A DNA stretch of 64,000 nt from Mucor racemosus (Eukaryota; Mucoromycota; Mucoromycetes; Mucorales; Mucoraceae), in contig JAPEHQ010000001.1 of assembly GCA_027405735.1 (NCBI GenBank), forward strand, positions 6,820,001-6,884,000. The letters run 5' to 3'. The notes beneath the pieces were generated by a model that made no database searches, had not been told where the DNA came from, and saw nothing but the letters and a program-made list of their open reading frames with translations. The translations under genes and the position numbers were made by a program. Below are positions 1 to 12,304 of the stretch, in pieces (the first letter of the stretch is position 1; every line of letters begins with the position of its first letter).

Positions 1-2004
1 AGCAACATCAGCCCAAAGTTTCTTGATATCATCAGCGTTATTATCATCAAAGTAAATTCTACAATCGGCATTAATAGCACTATATTCCAAAAGATCAGTT
101 TCTTGACCATTGAAAGAAGTAGTAGGTTTATAAACTTCCCTAAAGGTCCAACCCATATCAGCACGTTCAGGAAAGGGAGAAGGAGCATCAGGATCGTTAG
201 CCATATCCAAAATTTCCAAATCCATGAGGAAACTAGATAAACGATCGCTTTCTCCACCGGGGAAAGAAGCGAACTGCATACGATTACCACGGATACCGCC
301 TAAACCCATAGCAGGTACTTGATGAGATAAACGAAGACGAGATGCAACAATAGCACAAGTGGAACCACAACGACCATCAGACAAAATCAATACATCAGAA
401 GACTTCCATTTGGTATTATGGAACTTTTTAGTAGTGATGGTATCATCCCAGCTGTCGCAACTAAGAGTGACAGGTTGAGAGAATTTGACAGTATTCTTGC
501 CACGGGTATATTCCTTGGTTTTGGTAAACCAAGTGCTTCCATCGTAGCCGGAAGCCTTGTAATCTAACCACTTTGTGTTTTCTTGTTCATAAGCTTTTTT
601 AATAACACGTTCCAAGAAGGGAGAGTACTTGACATCAGAGGGATAATCAGGTGTAGAGTTAAAGAAAGTACTAATAATGAATTCACCAGCACAGGCATCT
701 CCACCACCGTTGGAAGAAAGATCCAAAATGATCTTTTCAACACCTTTGGCTTCAAACTTTTCAAGACCTGCAATGAAATCATCAGTGAAAGCTTGTCTAT
801 CTTCAGAGGCAATAGAAAAGCTTTGAATATCAATGACACCAACTTTCTCATTTTCACCGGTTAATTGGATAAATTCAATATAAGGACCACGGCTATTACC
901 AACTACATTAGAAGCTACATTGACACCATCAGAATTCAAAGCAAAAACTTCACCTTCATGAATAGTTTTGAGCTCATGAAGATCGTAATGAATGTTTCTC
1001 TTTGTAACGTTTTTATGATCATTTTGATGAGCAGATTGACAGAAAGAAGACCAATAATTATCAGCAGTTTGGAAATTAGGAGGTACTTGAGCAATCCAAG
1101 GTACTTGAACAGTGAATGGAGTATCATACTCTTCTTGAACAGGTAAAGTACCGCTTTTAGGACAACGCATGGTATAATTATGAAATTCTTGAGCAGGTAA
1201 GAAACGATGATAACCTAAATCATCAGCACCATCATCCCAACCATGGAAGTAACTTTTTGTGTTCATAATGTTATTGAAACATGTATTGGCGTCTTTACTT
1301 TCACCGTTATTGTTGACAGCATAGTTGACAATCATGTCCATGGCTTCTGATCCATCAATTTCGGTTACTTCACAACCAACCCATGATTCTTTAGCTTCAG
1401 GCCAAACATCATTTTTGACATATGCAACATTTGCTACTAATCTTTTGTTTCTTAAAATTGCATTTAATTGAATAGGTTGCCAGAAAATGAATTGACGATA
1501 ACAAAATGGTGAATAGGACTAGTATCAATAGTTAGTTGGCTAATTTGGATATATATATTGTTATATTTACCAAATGAGCATCTTGAACTTTATCTAATAA
1601 TAAAGCAACAGCTTCTTGAAATTCTCTATCTGATTTCCATTCTTCTTTAAGAATTAAATCTAATCCGTAAGAAATATTTACAGCAGTAATAGCTAAACCA
1701 TCAACTGTAGGTGGAGAAGCAGCAACATCCTAAAGAAAATAAAAGATCAATGACATGATGTTGGTGATTTTATAATCAGGAAATTTACATTAAAAACATA
1801 AAGTTCATTTGTCACTTTTCTAACAGTATCCACAGTTTGTTGGGCAATATCTTTGTCATATTTAAAATAGTCTAAACAAGCTTTTGCGTCTTGAAAACTA
1901 GCTGTTTTATTACCAGCAATGTGAGCGCAAGGATCACTTGCTGCTTTTACTGAAGCAAATAAACCAAAAATGGCCAAACCAAGCAATTTATTACTTGGTA
2001 ACAT
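1..2004 (-). CDS. Secreted S41-family (tail-specific protease-like) peptidase, partial at its C-terminus
   Basis: Three exons read leftwards: 2004-1789, 1729-1571 and 1518 to the window edge, giving 631 residues before the edge. Residues 1-21 are a typical signal peptide (short basic start, hydrophobic core, ending SVKA), so the product is likely secreted or vacuolar. The third exon has the S41 core: LSSNGGGDACAGEF, then LILSDGRCGSTCA, where the Ser of GST (about residue 511, bases 363-361) is the expected nucleophile. Cys-rich flanks fit an extracellular enzyme. Large fungal S41-like secreted proteins of this layout are common but poorly characterised; the substrate is unknown. Both introns are phase 0 with GTAAAT donors. 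The C-terminal end lies outside the window. The family call is firm; that it is an active protease is inference. Confidence 0.8.
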
Positions 2005-2204
2005 TTTTTTTGTGTATGTATATTTAAAAGAAAGGAAGGGGGGAAAGAGAGAAAGAGAAGAAGAGTTAAATAAAGATACAAACGAGAAACGAAATCTTTT
2101 TTAAAAAAAAACTAATATAATTCTATAAATAACATGTTTTTTTTGTATAACCACAAAACCAATTAATTAGGGTTCCAAATGCAGTAAAAACCATATTTAT
2201 TTTA

Positions 2205-3056
2205 TTATACTTGAGCAACACCTCTAGCAAAAAAGTGCACATTATTATCCAATATTTTATAGTGTAAAGATTGTTGTGGGGTATTGATATTTTCTTGTTG
2301 TTGTGGCCCAAAAATGACATCTAATTGACCATGTACATCGCGAGCTAATCCACTATTTAATGGTTGGACTTGGAGTACAAGATTAGATCCATAAATGATG
2401 TTTTTGATAAAATTATCTTGCTCAATATCTTCAGATCCTTCTTCATCAGCATGCATTACAGTTAATAATGTGCCTTGTACCTTTTCGACCAATGATCTTA
2501 ATTTTAAGATAAATGTCGACACTTGCTCAATTTCAAATCCATTGTATAGTAACACACTAATATCGTCTAAAATGACAAGTGCATTACTGGATGTCACATA
2601 CTGAGCAATTGTCTTGTAGAATGATTTCAAAAGATCTTGCTTTTCTTTATAATCCAATGTATTTGTAGGTGCAGTAGGTGCTTTAGCTGGAGGATAAGGT
2701 GTGTTGGATGTATATTCATTCAAATGAGTCAAACCATCCAAAAACACAAATTTTCCATTTTGTTTATAGGTTTGTAAATTGATCCCCTAATATTCTATAT
2801 CATGAGCATGTATTTTACCAGATATTATTTATGTACTTAATTTTACCAATTTACGCCCAATTAAGAAGTAATGGTTAAAGATTTGCGCTAAACCCACCAA
2901 AACTACATGCTTATCATTTTTAAGTTGATTTACAACAAAATGGTGGACAAGGAAGTTTGCGTCAGATTTCAAAGTATCTGTAATTGCAATGTGTGCATTT
3001 ATAGGTGCCAAATTATTTGGGAAAGCAAGTGCTGCATCTAAAGAAGCGTAGCCCAT
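2205..3056 (-). CDS. ELP6: Elongator complex subunit 6
   Basis: Two exons (3056-2847 and 2786-2205, intron 2846-2787, phase 0) encode 263 residues, the usual ELP6 length. The protein is a RecA-like fold subunit without a classical P-loop. Visible family features are the N-terminal HFVVNQLKNDKHVVLVGLAQ strand region, the middle ALVILDDISVLLYNG segment (Walker B-like position) and the C-terminal VHFFARGVAQV ending. Elp4-Elp5-Elp6 form the ring of Elongator that binds tRNA and supports wobble-uridine (cm5U) modification in the cytoplasm. I chose the ATG at 3056 because the family alignment begins near MGYASLD; an in-frame ATG at 3161 would add a 35-residue Phe-rich extension that looks like untranslated leader. 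Its stop is 200 bp from the start of the S41 gene, transcribed in the same direction. Confidence 0.85.
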
Positions 3057-3176
3057 CGTTGTATTAGTAAGGCAAAAGGGAAAAAAAGACGTAAAAGAGA
3101 ATGCCTTTATTATGAATTCAACATTTTGAAAGGGTTTAAAAAGGGAGAAAGAAATTTTCAAACAGTCACCGTTAAG

Positions 3177-3932
3177 TTACGATGCTGTAACATCATCCTT
3201 CTTGTTGTTGCTAATGTTGTTGTGTTGTTGTAGTAATTCAATAAGATGTTGCATTACAATTTCCTCATTTCCTACTACTGTCGTTGTTGATGAAGATTCT
3301 TCTTTTTCTGTAATGAATTTTTGAATGATTGGATCGGTCTACATGTACAGAAACAACAATCAGAGCTCATCAACTCTCCAGTGTATAAACCATACCTTTA
3401 TATTCTTGGTCACATCAAACTTGTTTTCTATATCCATCGATTGTATTGTTCTAATCGACAGATTTTAGTGTCCTTTCTCCCTTATTTCTCAACTAATTTA
3501 CCTGCAAACTTCCTCTATTAATGTAGATACAGCTTTATTGTTATTGTGAAGAGCACGATTTGCAGCTACAGTTGCTTTTGCAGCTACTTTGGATACCTAA
3601 AAGAAAATCCATGCCGAGAGGTGAATACATTCAATGAAAAACATGCCTTCTTGTATAATTTACGATTTATATAATTTTAATACTTTTTTAATTTCGTCAT
3701 GATTCACTAAATCTTCGTTTGTCCATTGATGGTTTAATATATGAGCAAGTGTATCTGGAGTTAATATAGGTGGTGATCCCCAATGATCATCTAGATTTTG
3801 AATAATTTCTGATATACGGTCTTCTGCCATTGCATTTGAATCTGTAGATAATATACTACTATTACTAGATTTTTTATTTAAAAAAATTGGTTTTGGTTGT
3901 CTATCCTGACTTTTGGGCAAGGCAAAATACAT
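3177..3932 (-). CDS. Small hypothetical protein, three exons, splicing partly uncertain
   Basis: I do not recognise this gene. Exon 1 starts at ATG 3932 (MYFALPKSQDRQPKP). The open frame runs to a stop at 3660, but a donor GTATTA after DEIKK joins in frame to an acceptor before VSKVAAKATVAANRALHNNN (bases 3595 down). That exon ends at a strong GTAAAT donor near 3501. The final exon, from 3339, reads either TDPIIQKFITEKEE... to a stop at 3179-3177, which needs a weak GTTTGC donor, or a shorter frame ending near 3275 with the strong donor. The middle exon is Ala/Asn-rich and predicted helical; the tail is rich in Glu, Ser, Thr and Gln. Length is about 140-170 residues. There is no signal peptide or membrane segment. 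A small subunit of a larger complex is possible, but no function can be assigned. Confidence 0.5.
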
Positions 3933-4130
3933 GTTGAATATTTAAAGGTAAAAGTAGAGAAAGAGAAAGAGGGAAAGAAACTTCAGAGTCCAGAACATAC
4001 TTTATACCGATATCAACAAAAACAACCATCTTAATTCTTAGCTAACCCTAAAGTGTATTTGATCCCCTTTCTTAAATATGTGCACCCACCTGGGATCTAA
4101 GCTATTTAAAGCAAGTGCAGATTTCCGTAA

Positions 4131-4150
4131 GTGTGTGTGTGTGTGTGTGT
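4131..4150 (+). repeat. (GT)10 microsatellite
   Basis: A pure GT run lies between the hypothetical gene and histone H3. Confidence 0.95.
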
Positions 4151-5489
<1,339 letters not shown>

Positions 5490-5671
5490 ATAACCAATAA
5501 TCTCTTTATTTTCTTTCTCTTCTCTATAATCGCAGTATCTTTAAACATAAATAAATAAAAAAAAATAACAGCAATATCTTGCTTTATAAGGATATTGTTG
5601 GAAATTTCAAAATTTGTCAAATATACTTGATATTTTTTACATGAAAATCTCGCAAATGCACATTTCACAGT

Positions 5672-5706
<35 letters not shown>

Positions 5707-5999
5707 ATTGATGATTATAAAAGCAGTTAATGTCAATGAAAAGAAAGTAATGGCAAAGTTTGGCATCTAAAGAACATCTATGCATTTTTATTTTCAGGTT
5801 GCTTTGTGAATTCAGACATCTATCTAGTGCCGTTTTCTTCAAAAAAAAAAAAGCCTTCAGAAACCAAAAAAATCAAGTGGGTTCTAATAAATGGTCCAGA
5901 GGTGGTTCAAAAAGGAATTCCTTATTTATATTTACATCATAGTAAATTCAATCGTGTTACAATAATGCAAGCAATGAGGAAACATGTTGCACAACAAAT
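5490..5999. other. Convergent intergenic region with a 29-nt poly-A tract
   Basis: This lies between the 3' ends of histone H3 and aspartokinase. It has an uninterrupted A run at 5676-5704 and a shorter one at 5841-5851. No gene is supported; the small plus-strand frames at 5760-6069 run antisense into the aspartokinase end. Confidence 0.6.
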
Positions 6000-7852
6000 T
6001 TATTCAATAGTAGCAGAATTCAAATTTATAAGTTCCACACTGGGGTCAACATCTAATAATCTTTCATGAATAGCTTTTAATGCGTTTAAAGCATTTTTTT
6101 CTTCCACCACACAAGAGATGTTAATTTCTGAAGCACCCTGTGAAATAATTTCAATACTAATGCCTGCTTCTGCTAATGAAGTAAACATTTTTCCTGCTAC
6201 ACCCACTAAATTCTTCATTTGTTTACCAACAAGGGATATAATAGCCATATTTTGATTCACATCAACCTATAAAAAAACATTAATAAAATTGCTCGTATAC
6301 GTAATAAATATACATTACAGCTCCTAGTTTTTGAAGATCAACTAATGCTTTTTCCAGATTGTTCTGATCAGCATCTGAAGACAAGGCCATAGAAACATGA
6401 ACTTCTGAAGTGGAAATCAGATCGACAATAATATTATGTTCGTCCAAAGCCATAAAAATCTTGGCCAAAAAGCCATGACTAACATTTTTACGATTTGAAT
6501 GCACATTGAGTACACAGATCTTATCTTTCACTGTAACTGCAGTAGGATGTTTTCGAGATAAATCTAAATGATAGCCATTTTGTGCCAATACAGCTGGCGT
6601 AGGAGGCGGTGTAGCATAACCATTGGAAGATTTAGTAGTTTGATCTGGGAAAATAACCGTACCAGAGCCAAAAGGATTTTCGACATTTTTGATACGAATA
6701 GGAATTTCAGCTCGAATGACTTGTTCCATGGTAAAAGGATGAATAACTTCAGAACCATAATAGGTTAATTCAGCAGCTTCTTCAGGTGTAATAATGGGTA
6801 ATAATCGAGCAGTTTTCACTTTGCGAGGATCTGCAGTAAAAATGCCATCTACTTCTTTCCAAATTTGTAATTCTTGCGATTGCAATCCCACAGCTGCAAG
6901 GGCGGCACAGAGATCTGTATAGCCTCGGCCAATGCTGGTCAATAGACTACCAGGTACGTTGCCGAAAAAGCCTGTTAATATCGGTACTTTATCTCCACAT
7001 TCTGCTATAACTTGGCGTAAACGTACAGCGATATAATCATAAAATGATTGATCTAAAGTAGTGAATTCTCGGTCGATTATGTTGTTCAACACCACAAGCT
7101 GACTATCGATTCCCTAATTGAATAATTAGTCAAATGATTTCGATTCGAATACTCTTTTTTTCTTCCTTACTCTGTCTTTTAATACAGCAGCCACAATGGT
7201 ACATGATAATTTCTCACCCATCCCAACAATAATATCCTTTGATCTAGGGGAAATCTCATCTATAATCTAATTTATTGTGTTACTCCAATATAATCTCCAC
7301 ATATGATTTCATAATTTGAAATTATACCTCTGCTGCTTCCAAAAATGATCTTAATTTCAGGCACTCATTTTTCAATTGAGATTCGAGATGGAGTAATATT
7401 TCTTTATTTTGAATAACCGATCTTGCTGCATTAAGATGATCATTAGTGATTTCATCGACGATTTCTAAATGCTTTTCTGATCCCTCTGTAAGGGCCTCTT
7501 CTGCTGCTCGTAAGAGCCTTAAATTTCAAAAAAAAAAGAAAAAAAAAACTGCATGAATAATTGCAAAATTTCAATTTCAAATATCCACATTTGAAAGACT
7601 TACATGTTGGTAGTGCCTTTGTCTTTTGATTCTCCACTTCTGGCAGAACACACAACCACCACTCTGTTTGTTTTTATATATGTACTTATGAAACAGTTTA
7701 GTCAATGTCATTTTTAATCATTCAAGTCAACTGTTTTCTTACGGTATAATGGTATCTGCTATTTCATTCAAGAATTTTCCTACACTTGTTCCGCCATATT
7801 TTTGAACAATCCATGGGGAATTAGTTGGGTTTGACTTTAACGATAACTGCAT
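6000..7852 (-). CDS. HOM3: Aspartokinase
   Basis: Six exons (7852-7743, 7663-7604, 7517-7328, 7266-7171, 7113-6319, 6266-6000) give 505 residues, close to yeast Hom3. It phosphorylates aspartate, the first step towards threonine, methionine and homoserine. The kinase domain begins with VQKYGGTSVGKF and continues with VVCSARSGESKDKGTTN, GMGEKLSC, LTGFFGNVPGSLLTSIGRGYTD and KEVDGIFTADPR. Two C-terminal ACT-type regions follow (about residues 370-505), the second beginning NMAIISLVGKQM; these normally bind threonine for feedback inhibition. Exon 5 ends at a GTAATG donor directly before the second ACT unit. All joins preserve frame. The gene is divergent from PUS1 with 277 bp between starts. Confidence 0.93.
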
Positions 7853-8129
7853 TATTTTTTTTAAATAAACTTTCAATGAAAACAAAAGAGAGAGAGAGAA
7901 GGAGATATAGATGAAGAATCGGACCAAATGAAATGAATGCATCTGAATGATGATTTCCCTCTTGAGATTAAATCAATCATAGCAAATCAACTCGCACCGT
8001 CACAAAAGATCATCTATAGACCTCGTTGACCTTCTCACTGGTCAAATTTGTAGATGCGTCATTTAACATCATTTTACAGCCAAAATTCGTTATTTTCCCC
8101 AAGGTTTATCTGAGTTTTGGCCATCTTAC

Positions 8130-9725
8130 ATGTCAATAAGAACACTCTCGCACCACACGAGATCATTCTGTGCAAGTTTTAATTGCTTGAATCGTATCAT
8201 AAAGACTTCTAAAGACCGCAAGTTACATTTTGATAAAGTAAATTCATGGAAAGCGACAGAAAACCATGAATTTCTAGGGAACAATGAACCAAGATTACCC
8301 AAGAAAAAAGTCGCTTTATTAATAGGCTTCAATGGATCTCCATTTCAAGGAATGCAAGCGTAAGAAATTCTCAAATCAAAACTCTTTTATTCAATGTACA
8401 TTGACATTTGAATATAGAAATCCAGGAACTGTTACCATCGAAAGTGTATTATTTGATGCCTTGTGCAAAACAGGGGCTGTCTCTACATCTAATGCCATTG
8501 ACCCTAAAAAGGTACAATTAATGCGAGCAGCTCGCACAGATAAAGGCGTCCATGCTTCCTGTAACCTTGTATCTCTTAAAATGATTTGCCAAGACGAAAA
8601 AATCGTCGAAAAATTAAATGCTGTGTTACCACAACAAATACGGGTTTGGGGTATTTATTGTGATATGTTTGACAGATAAAATAGTCTCTGATCACATATT
8701 CTTGCAGGTTATGTCGAGACACAACGAAATTTTCATGCTAAAAACAAATGCGATTCCCGCATTTACGAATATTTAATGCCATCGTATGCATTGAAACAAT
8801 TAGAACCAAACAAAGAATGGACAGTAGAACCTCAATCAGATAAAGACATTCAGATTGCTACCGAAGATAACACTTTGACTCGCTATATGAAACCCACAAA
8901 CCCAACTAAGTTGCTTGCTTATCGAGTAGATCAAGAGCGTTTCTCTAAATTCAAACAAGCCATGCAAATGTTTAAGGGCACGCATAATTTTCATAATTAT
9001 ACAATCGCCAGAAGCTTTAAAGATCAAGCTGCGAATCGATTTATGATTGATATTAATGTAGATGATCCAGTAATTATAGAAGGAATGGAATGGATCAGTG
9101 TCAAACTTCATGGTCAATCATTCATGTTGCACCAAATAAGAAAAATGATATGTAAGTGTTGTAATCTTTCAAACGAAATTCAGTTGAATAATATTTGATA
9201 GCTATGGCAATGCTTTGCACACGTACTGGTACTCCCTTGACTTTATTGCCCAAGACATTTGGTTCCGCTAAAATAAATATACCAAAAGCTCCAGCCCTAG
9301 GCCTTTTACTTGACAGACCTGTTTTTAAACTATATAATGACCGTATGCAAGCCATTGAACATAGAAACATTTTAGATTTTGATCAATACAAGGTAAATAT
9401 TTTGACAAATATTTAACGTCCAGTTAAATGTTGAGCGAGTTTATCTATAGAATGCGATCGAAACATTCAAGAAAGAGTCTATCTATTCCAAAATATTTGA
9501 ACAGGAAAACCAAGGCAAAGTGTGAGTTTTGTGTATCACGTTATGCCTGTGATATATTGTATTAACTGTTTTATACACTTTAGGTTTGATACATTTTTGA
9601 TGACGATTGATTCGCATGTTGAGAAAGATTACAAGTTTTTCAACAAGGATGGTATTATCCCAGAGGATTCTATTTTATCAACAAAGTACTCTGTATCAAA
9701 TATATCACCCAATACCTTGGACTGA
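8130..9725 (+). CDS. PUS1: tRNA pseudouridine synthase of the TruA/PUS1 family
   Basis: Six exons (8130-8359, 8418-8650, 8708-9151, 9202-9392, 9451-9521, 9584-9725) sum to 437 codons, 436 residues. The catalytic motif is MRAARTDKGVHASCN, with the essential Asp in RTDKG. Other family signatures are LIGFNGSPFQGMQ near the start of the domain, CDSRIYEYLMPSYAL, MFKGTHNFHNYT and GQSFMLHQIRKMI. The enzyme makes pseudouridine at several tRNA positions (27/28, 34 and 36 in yeast) and in some U2 snRNA and mRNA sites. The first residues (MSIRTLSHHTRSFCASF) are basic and Ser-rich and could be a mitochondrial leader, though the first 50 residues may simply be disordered. The fifth exon is only 71 nt. Confidence 0.92.
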
Positions 9726-10289
9726 AAAATGTTGGACATTCGTCTTTAAAATATGATGCAATGGGAAAAAAAATCCTGCATAAAATGTAAACTGATCAAT
9801 TAATAAGCTTCATAACATATAGATACACAAACATACGGCCGAATAAAGTATATTTACCGGCAATAAGATGCATTTTTGCATTCGTTTTATCAACAATAAT
9901 TTAGAAAATGCTCAAGCAAGAATGCTTTCGAAATTTGATAGGAAACCATATATTATTTTTTGCTATTGAGGTTTGCATCTAGGTCAATAATCTATCTTGA
10001 AATCTTGTTTTATCAATAAGTCCATGAAAAAAATTATATTTTTTGAAAGCTTAGAAAGTATTCGGTAGATAATGCTGCCTACTATTTGTTTTACCATTGA
10101 CTGCTGACTATCTAATAAAGCAACTCCTTCAAGGAGCAAAGGTTTATGATTGTTCTAGTATTTGTTTGATTGCAGCTACTTCAATCAATATTTCAAATGA
10201 TTTATTAAGCCACAACCCACCCCTCCCCCCCCACCACTGCCACTAGAAGAAAGTGGGCGTTTGGTATCTTACGATTTAAGCAGCAAATT
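9726..10289. other. Start of the gene desert, no gene seen
   Basis: AT-rich sequence after PUS1 with only short open frames. A C-rich stretch (about 10210-10235) is the one compositional oddity. Confidence 0.6.
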
Positions 10290-12020
10290 AATGGGATGCT
10301 AAAATTTTGGTTCTGGATACTACGTATTACAGCTGTAGTATATGTTTTGAGACTTTCAGCCCATTTGGATCAGTATTTATAGAGATTGTATTTTTAATTG
10401 TTTTCAATAAAAGTGCTCATTAAGCAATAGGTGCGCATTAGCGATGATTTTCTCGGTACATAGTAGGGTTTAAAAGCTGCCCTTTGAGACCATCATGTCA
10501 AAGGTGTGTATCTACTCTCATGTAAAGCGTGAAGTTACTAGGATCGAAATTAGCCAAGATATATAGGATTTTGGTTGCCAAGTAGGTTTTAGATGGTTTT
10601 CAGATGTTTTCCGAATTCTTTCGTCCAACATTGGGACGAATTCCATAAAGTTTTCAAAGACGTACCTTTCCTCTTTGGGCCATTGATATCTGTTCGAAAA
10701 TAAAAGTGTTTATAATACCTGAATATTAGTGGATCGGCCTAACATCAACTAACGATTTACCTAGAATCGATTGTCATTTTTTGTATTCACAAGATATATC
10801 CAAGTGAATGCTACTCTGCATCTTTTGTTTCAGCGAAAAATATTGATTTTTCGTCAAGATAATCGAAATAATAGTTCACGTTTCAGCTTGGGCCCTACCA
10901 CTTTACTCTAACTGAGTTCCAAAATCGATTTGTTGTGAAATCGATCAGAAAATGATAAAAAACCAAATTCGTTTAATGGCTCATGAACTGCAAAGTAAAT
11001 CGACCTAGCGTTTTAAATAGTTTTTGTACAGTTTTAGATTTTACATACATTTCAACAAAAATCTAAAACACATTCCACATTAAATTTTGCGTAAAATGCA
11101 ATTGAAATTTTGGAGGTTTTTTGAAGATACACATCACTTTTTATAAGCATATTTAAAATATAATAAACTGATATAATGCACCAAAAAAGTATCTATCGAT
11201 TGAGCTATTGCTAAAGCTTCTATCTGCATTTTTCGTAGAGAAAACAAGATGTTTGTACCATTTTTTTCAGATTCAGAATTTTGGATGAGGGTATACAAGG
11301 GGAAAATGGAAGCCAGAAATGGAAGTATATTTTTGTACACGTTTTTGAGGATATCTCCACGAAAAATCAATATTTTAAAAAAAACTAAATTGGATCCAAG
11401 AGAGCTCAACTAGCTCGATGAAATGAGTAAAAAAAAATTACTACTCAATTTGACAAATATTTTGAAATCTACTACAAAAATGTCAAAAAAAAAATGAAAA
11501 AAAATAAAAGTGCTCGGAACTTTTTCAAACTGAAATATGTTATAGAGCGCTTTAAAACGAGTAAGTTTTATTATTAAAAAGTGTTAGCATAGCTTAAAAT
11601 TTTCTAGAGACATGAAGCCTCAAAGTTTACAGTCCTTTAGCAGTGAAATACGCGTAAAAAATCTGAAACATTAGCACTAAAAAATTAATACCAACTGCAA
11701 AAAGTAGGATATTTTTGGATACTTATTTTTGGATTAAAGCTGAACATCTCAGGTACATTGGCATATAAATTTTTCTTGATATTATTTAGTGAAAAAAAAA
11801 GTATAGCAGCGATGAAAAGTGAAACCCAGTTTTCAAGGAAAAAGCAGTAGATTTTACGCGTTTTTGAGTCTTTTGAGAGATATAAAATAAATTCTGGAAT
11901 AGGTAAGATAATGCAACCAATTTATATCTATTTAGCAATGTATAGGGTATATCTTAAAAAAATTTATTATGGGGTTAGTTATAGAAAGAAGGCATACTCG
12001 GATTATGAAGATTGAAACTA
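10290..12020 (+). repeat. Noncoding dispersed repeat A, copy A1
   Basis: This stretch recurs as A2 (22285-23530) and A3 (61270-63770), all in the same orientation. The core 11090-11930 matches A2 almost base for base. The upstream part 10290-10740 matches A3 (61270-61620 and 62011-62150), with shared phrases such as tgccctttgagaccatcatg and ggccattgatatctgttcg. The open frames in the copies break at different places: a minus-strand MSSLGSNLVFFKILIF frame is shared with A2 but runs into different tails. I therefore read the repeat as noncoding. No TIR, LTR or poly-A end is clear. It could be the noncoding part of a larger element that also contains F, because A and F are neighbours at both loci. 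Confidence 0.8.
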
Positions 12021-12304
12021 TCAAATTTTTTTGAAACTTCAAATTTAATATTAGAATTTATTTTAATTTATCGAACGTAGTCTTTTTTTGTGTACCACAG
12101 CAAATCAAAATAGGTTGTGAAGGACAGAATGAACAAAATAAATTGTAATTTTTTTATTTCTAAATTAGTAAGAAAAAAAATAATTACATAAATATCATAG
12201 AGTGTGATTGTTTAAGCTTCTTCTACATAAAAAAAATTTAAAAATCAATTTTTATTATATATACTGCATTAACAGATATTGTTTTGCTGTGGAGATTGGA
12301 TGAG

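Noticed and set aside
11134..11409. Minus-strand frame shared with A2 (MSSLGSNLVFFKILIF...) as a gene
   Set aside because: In A2 a frameshift changes the second half and in A3 the ends differ, so it behaves as a noncoding repeat.
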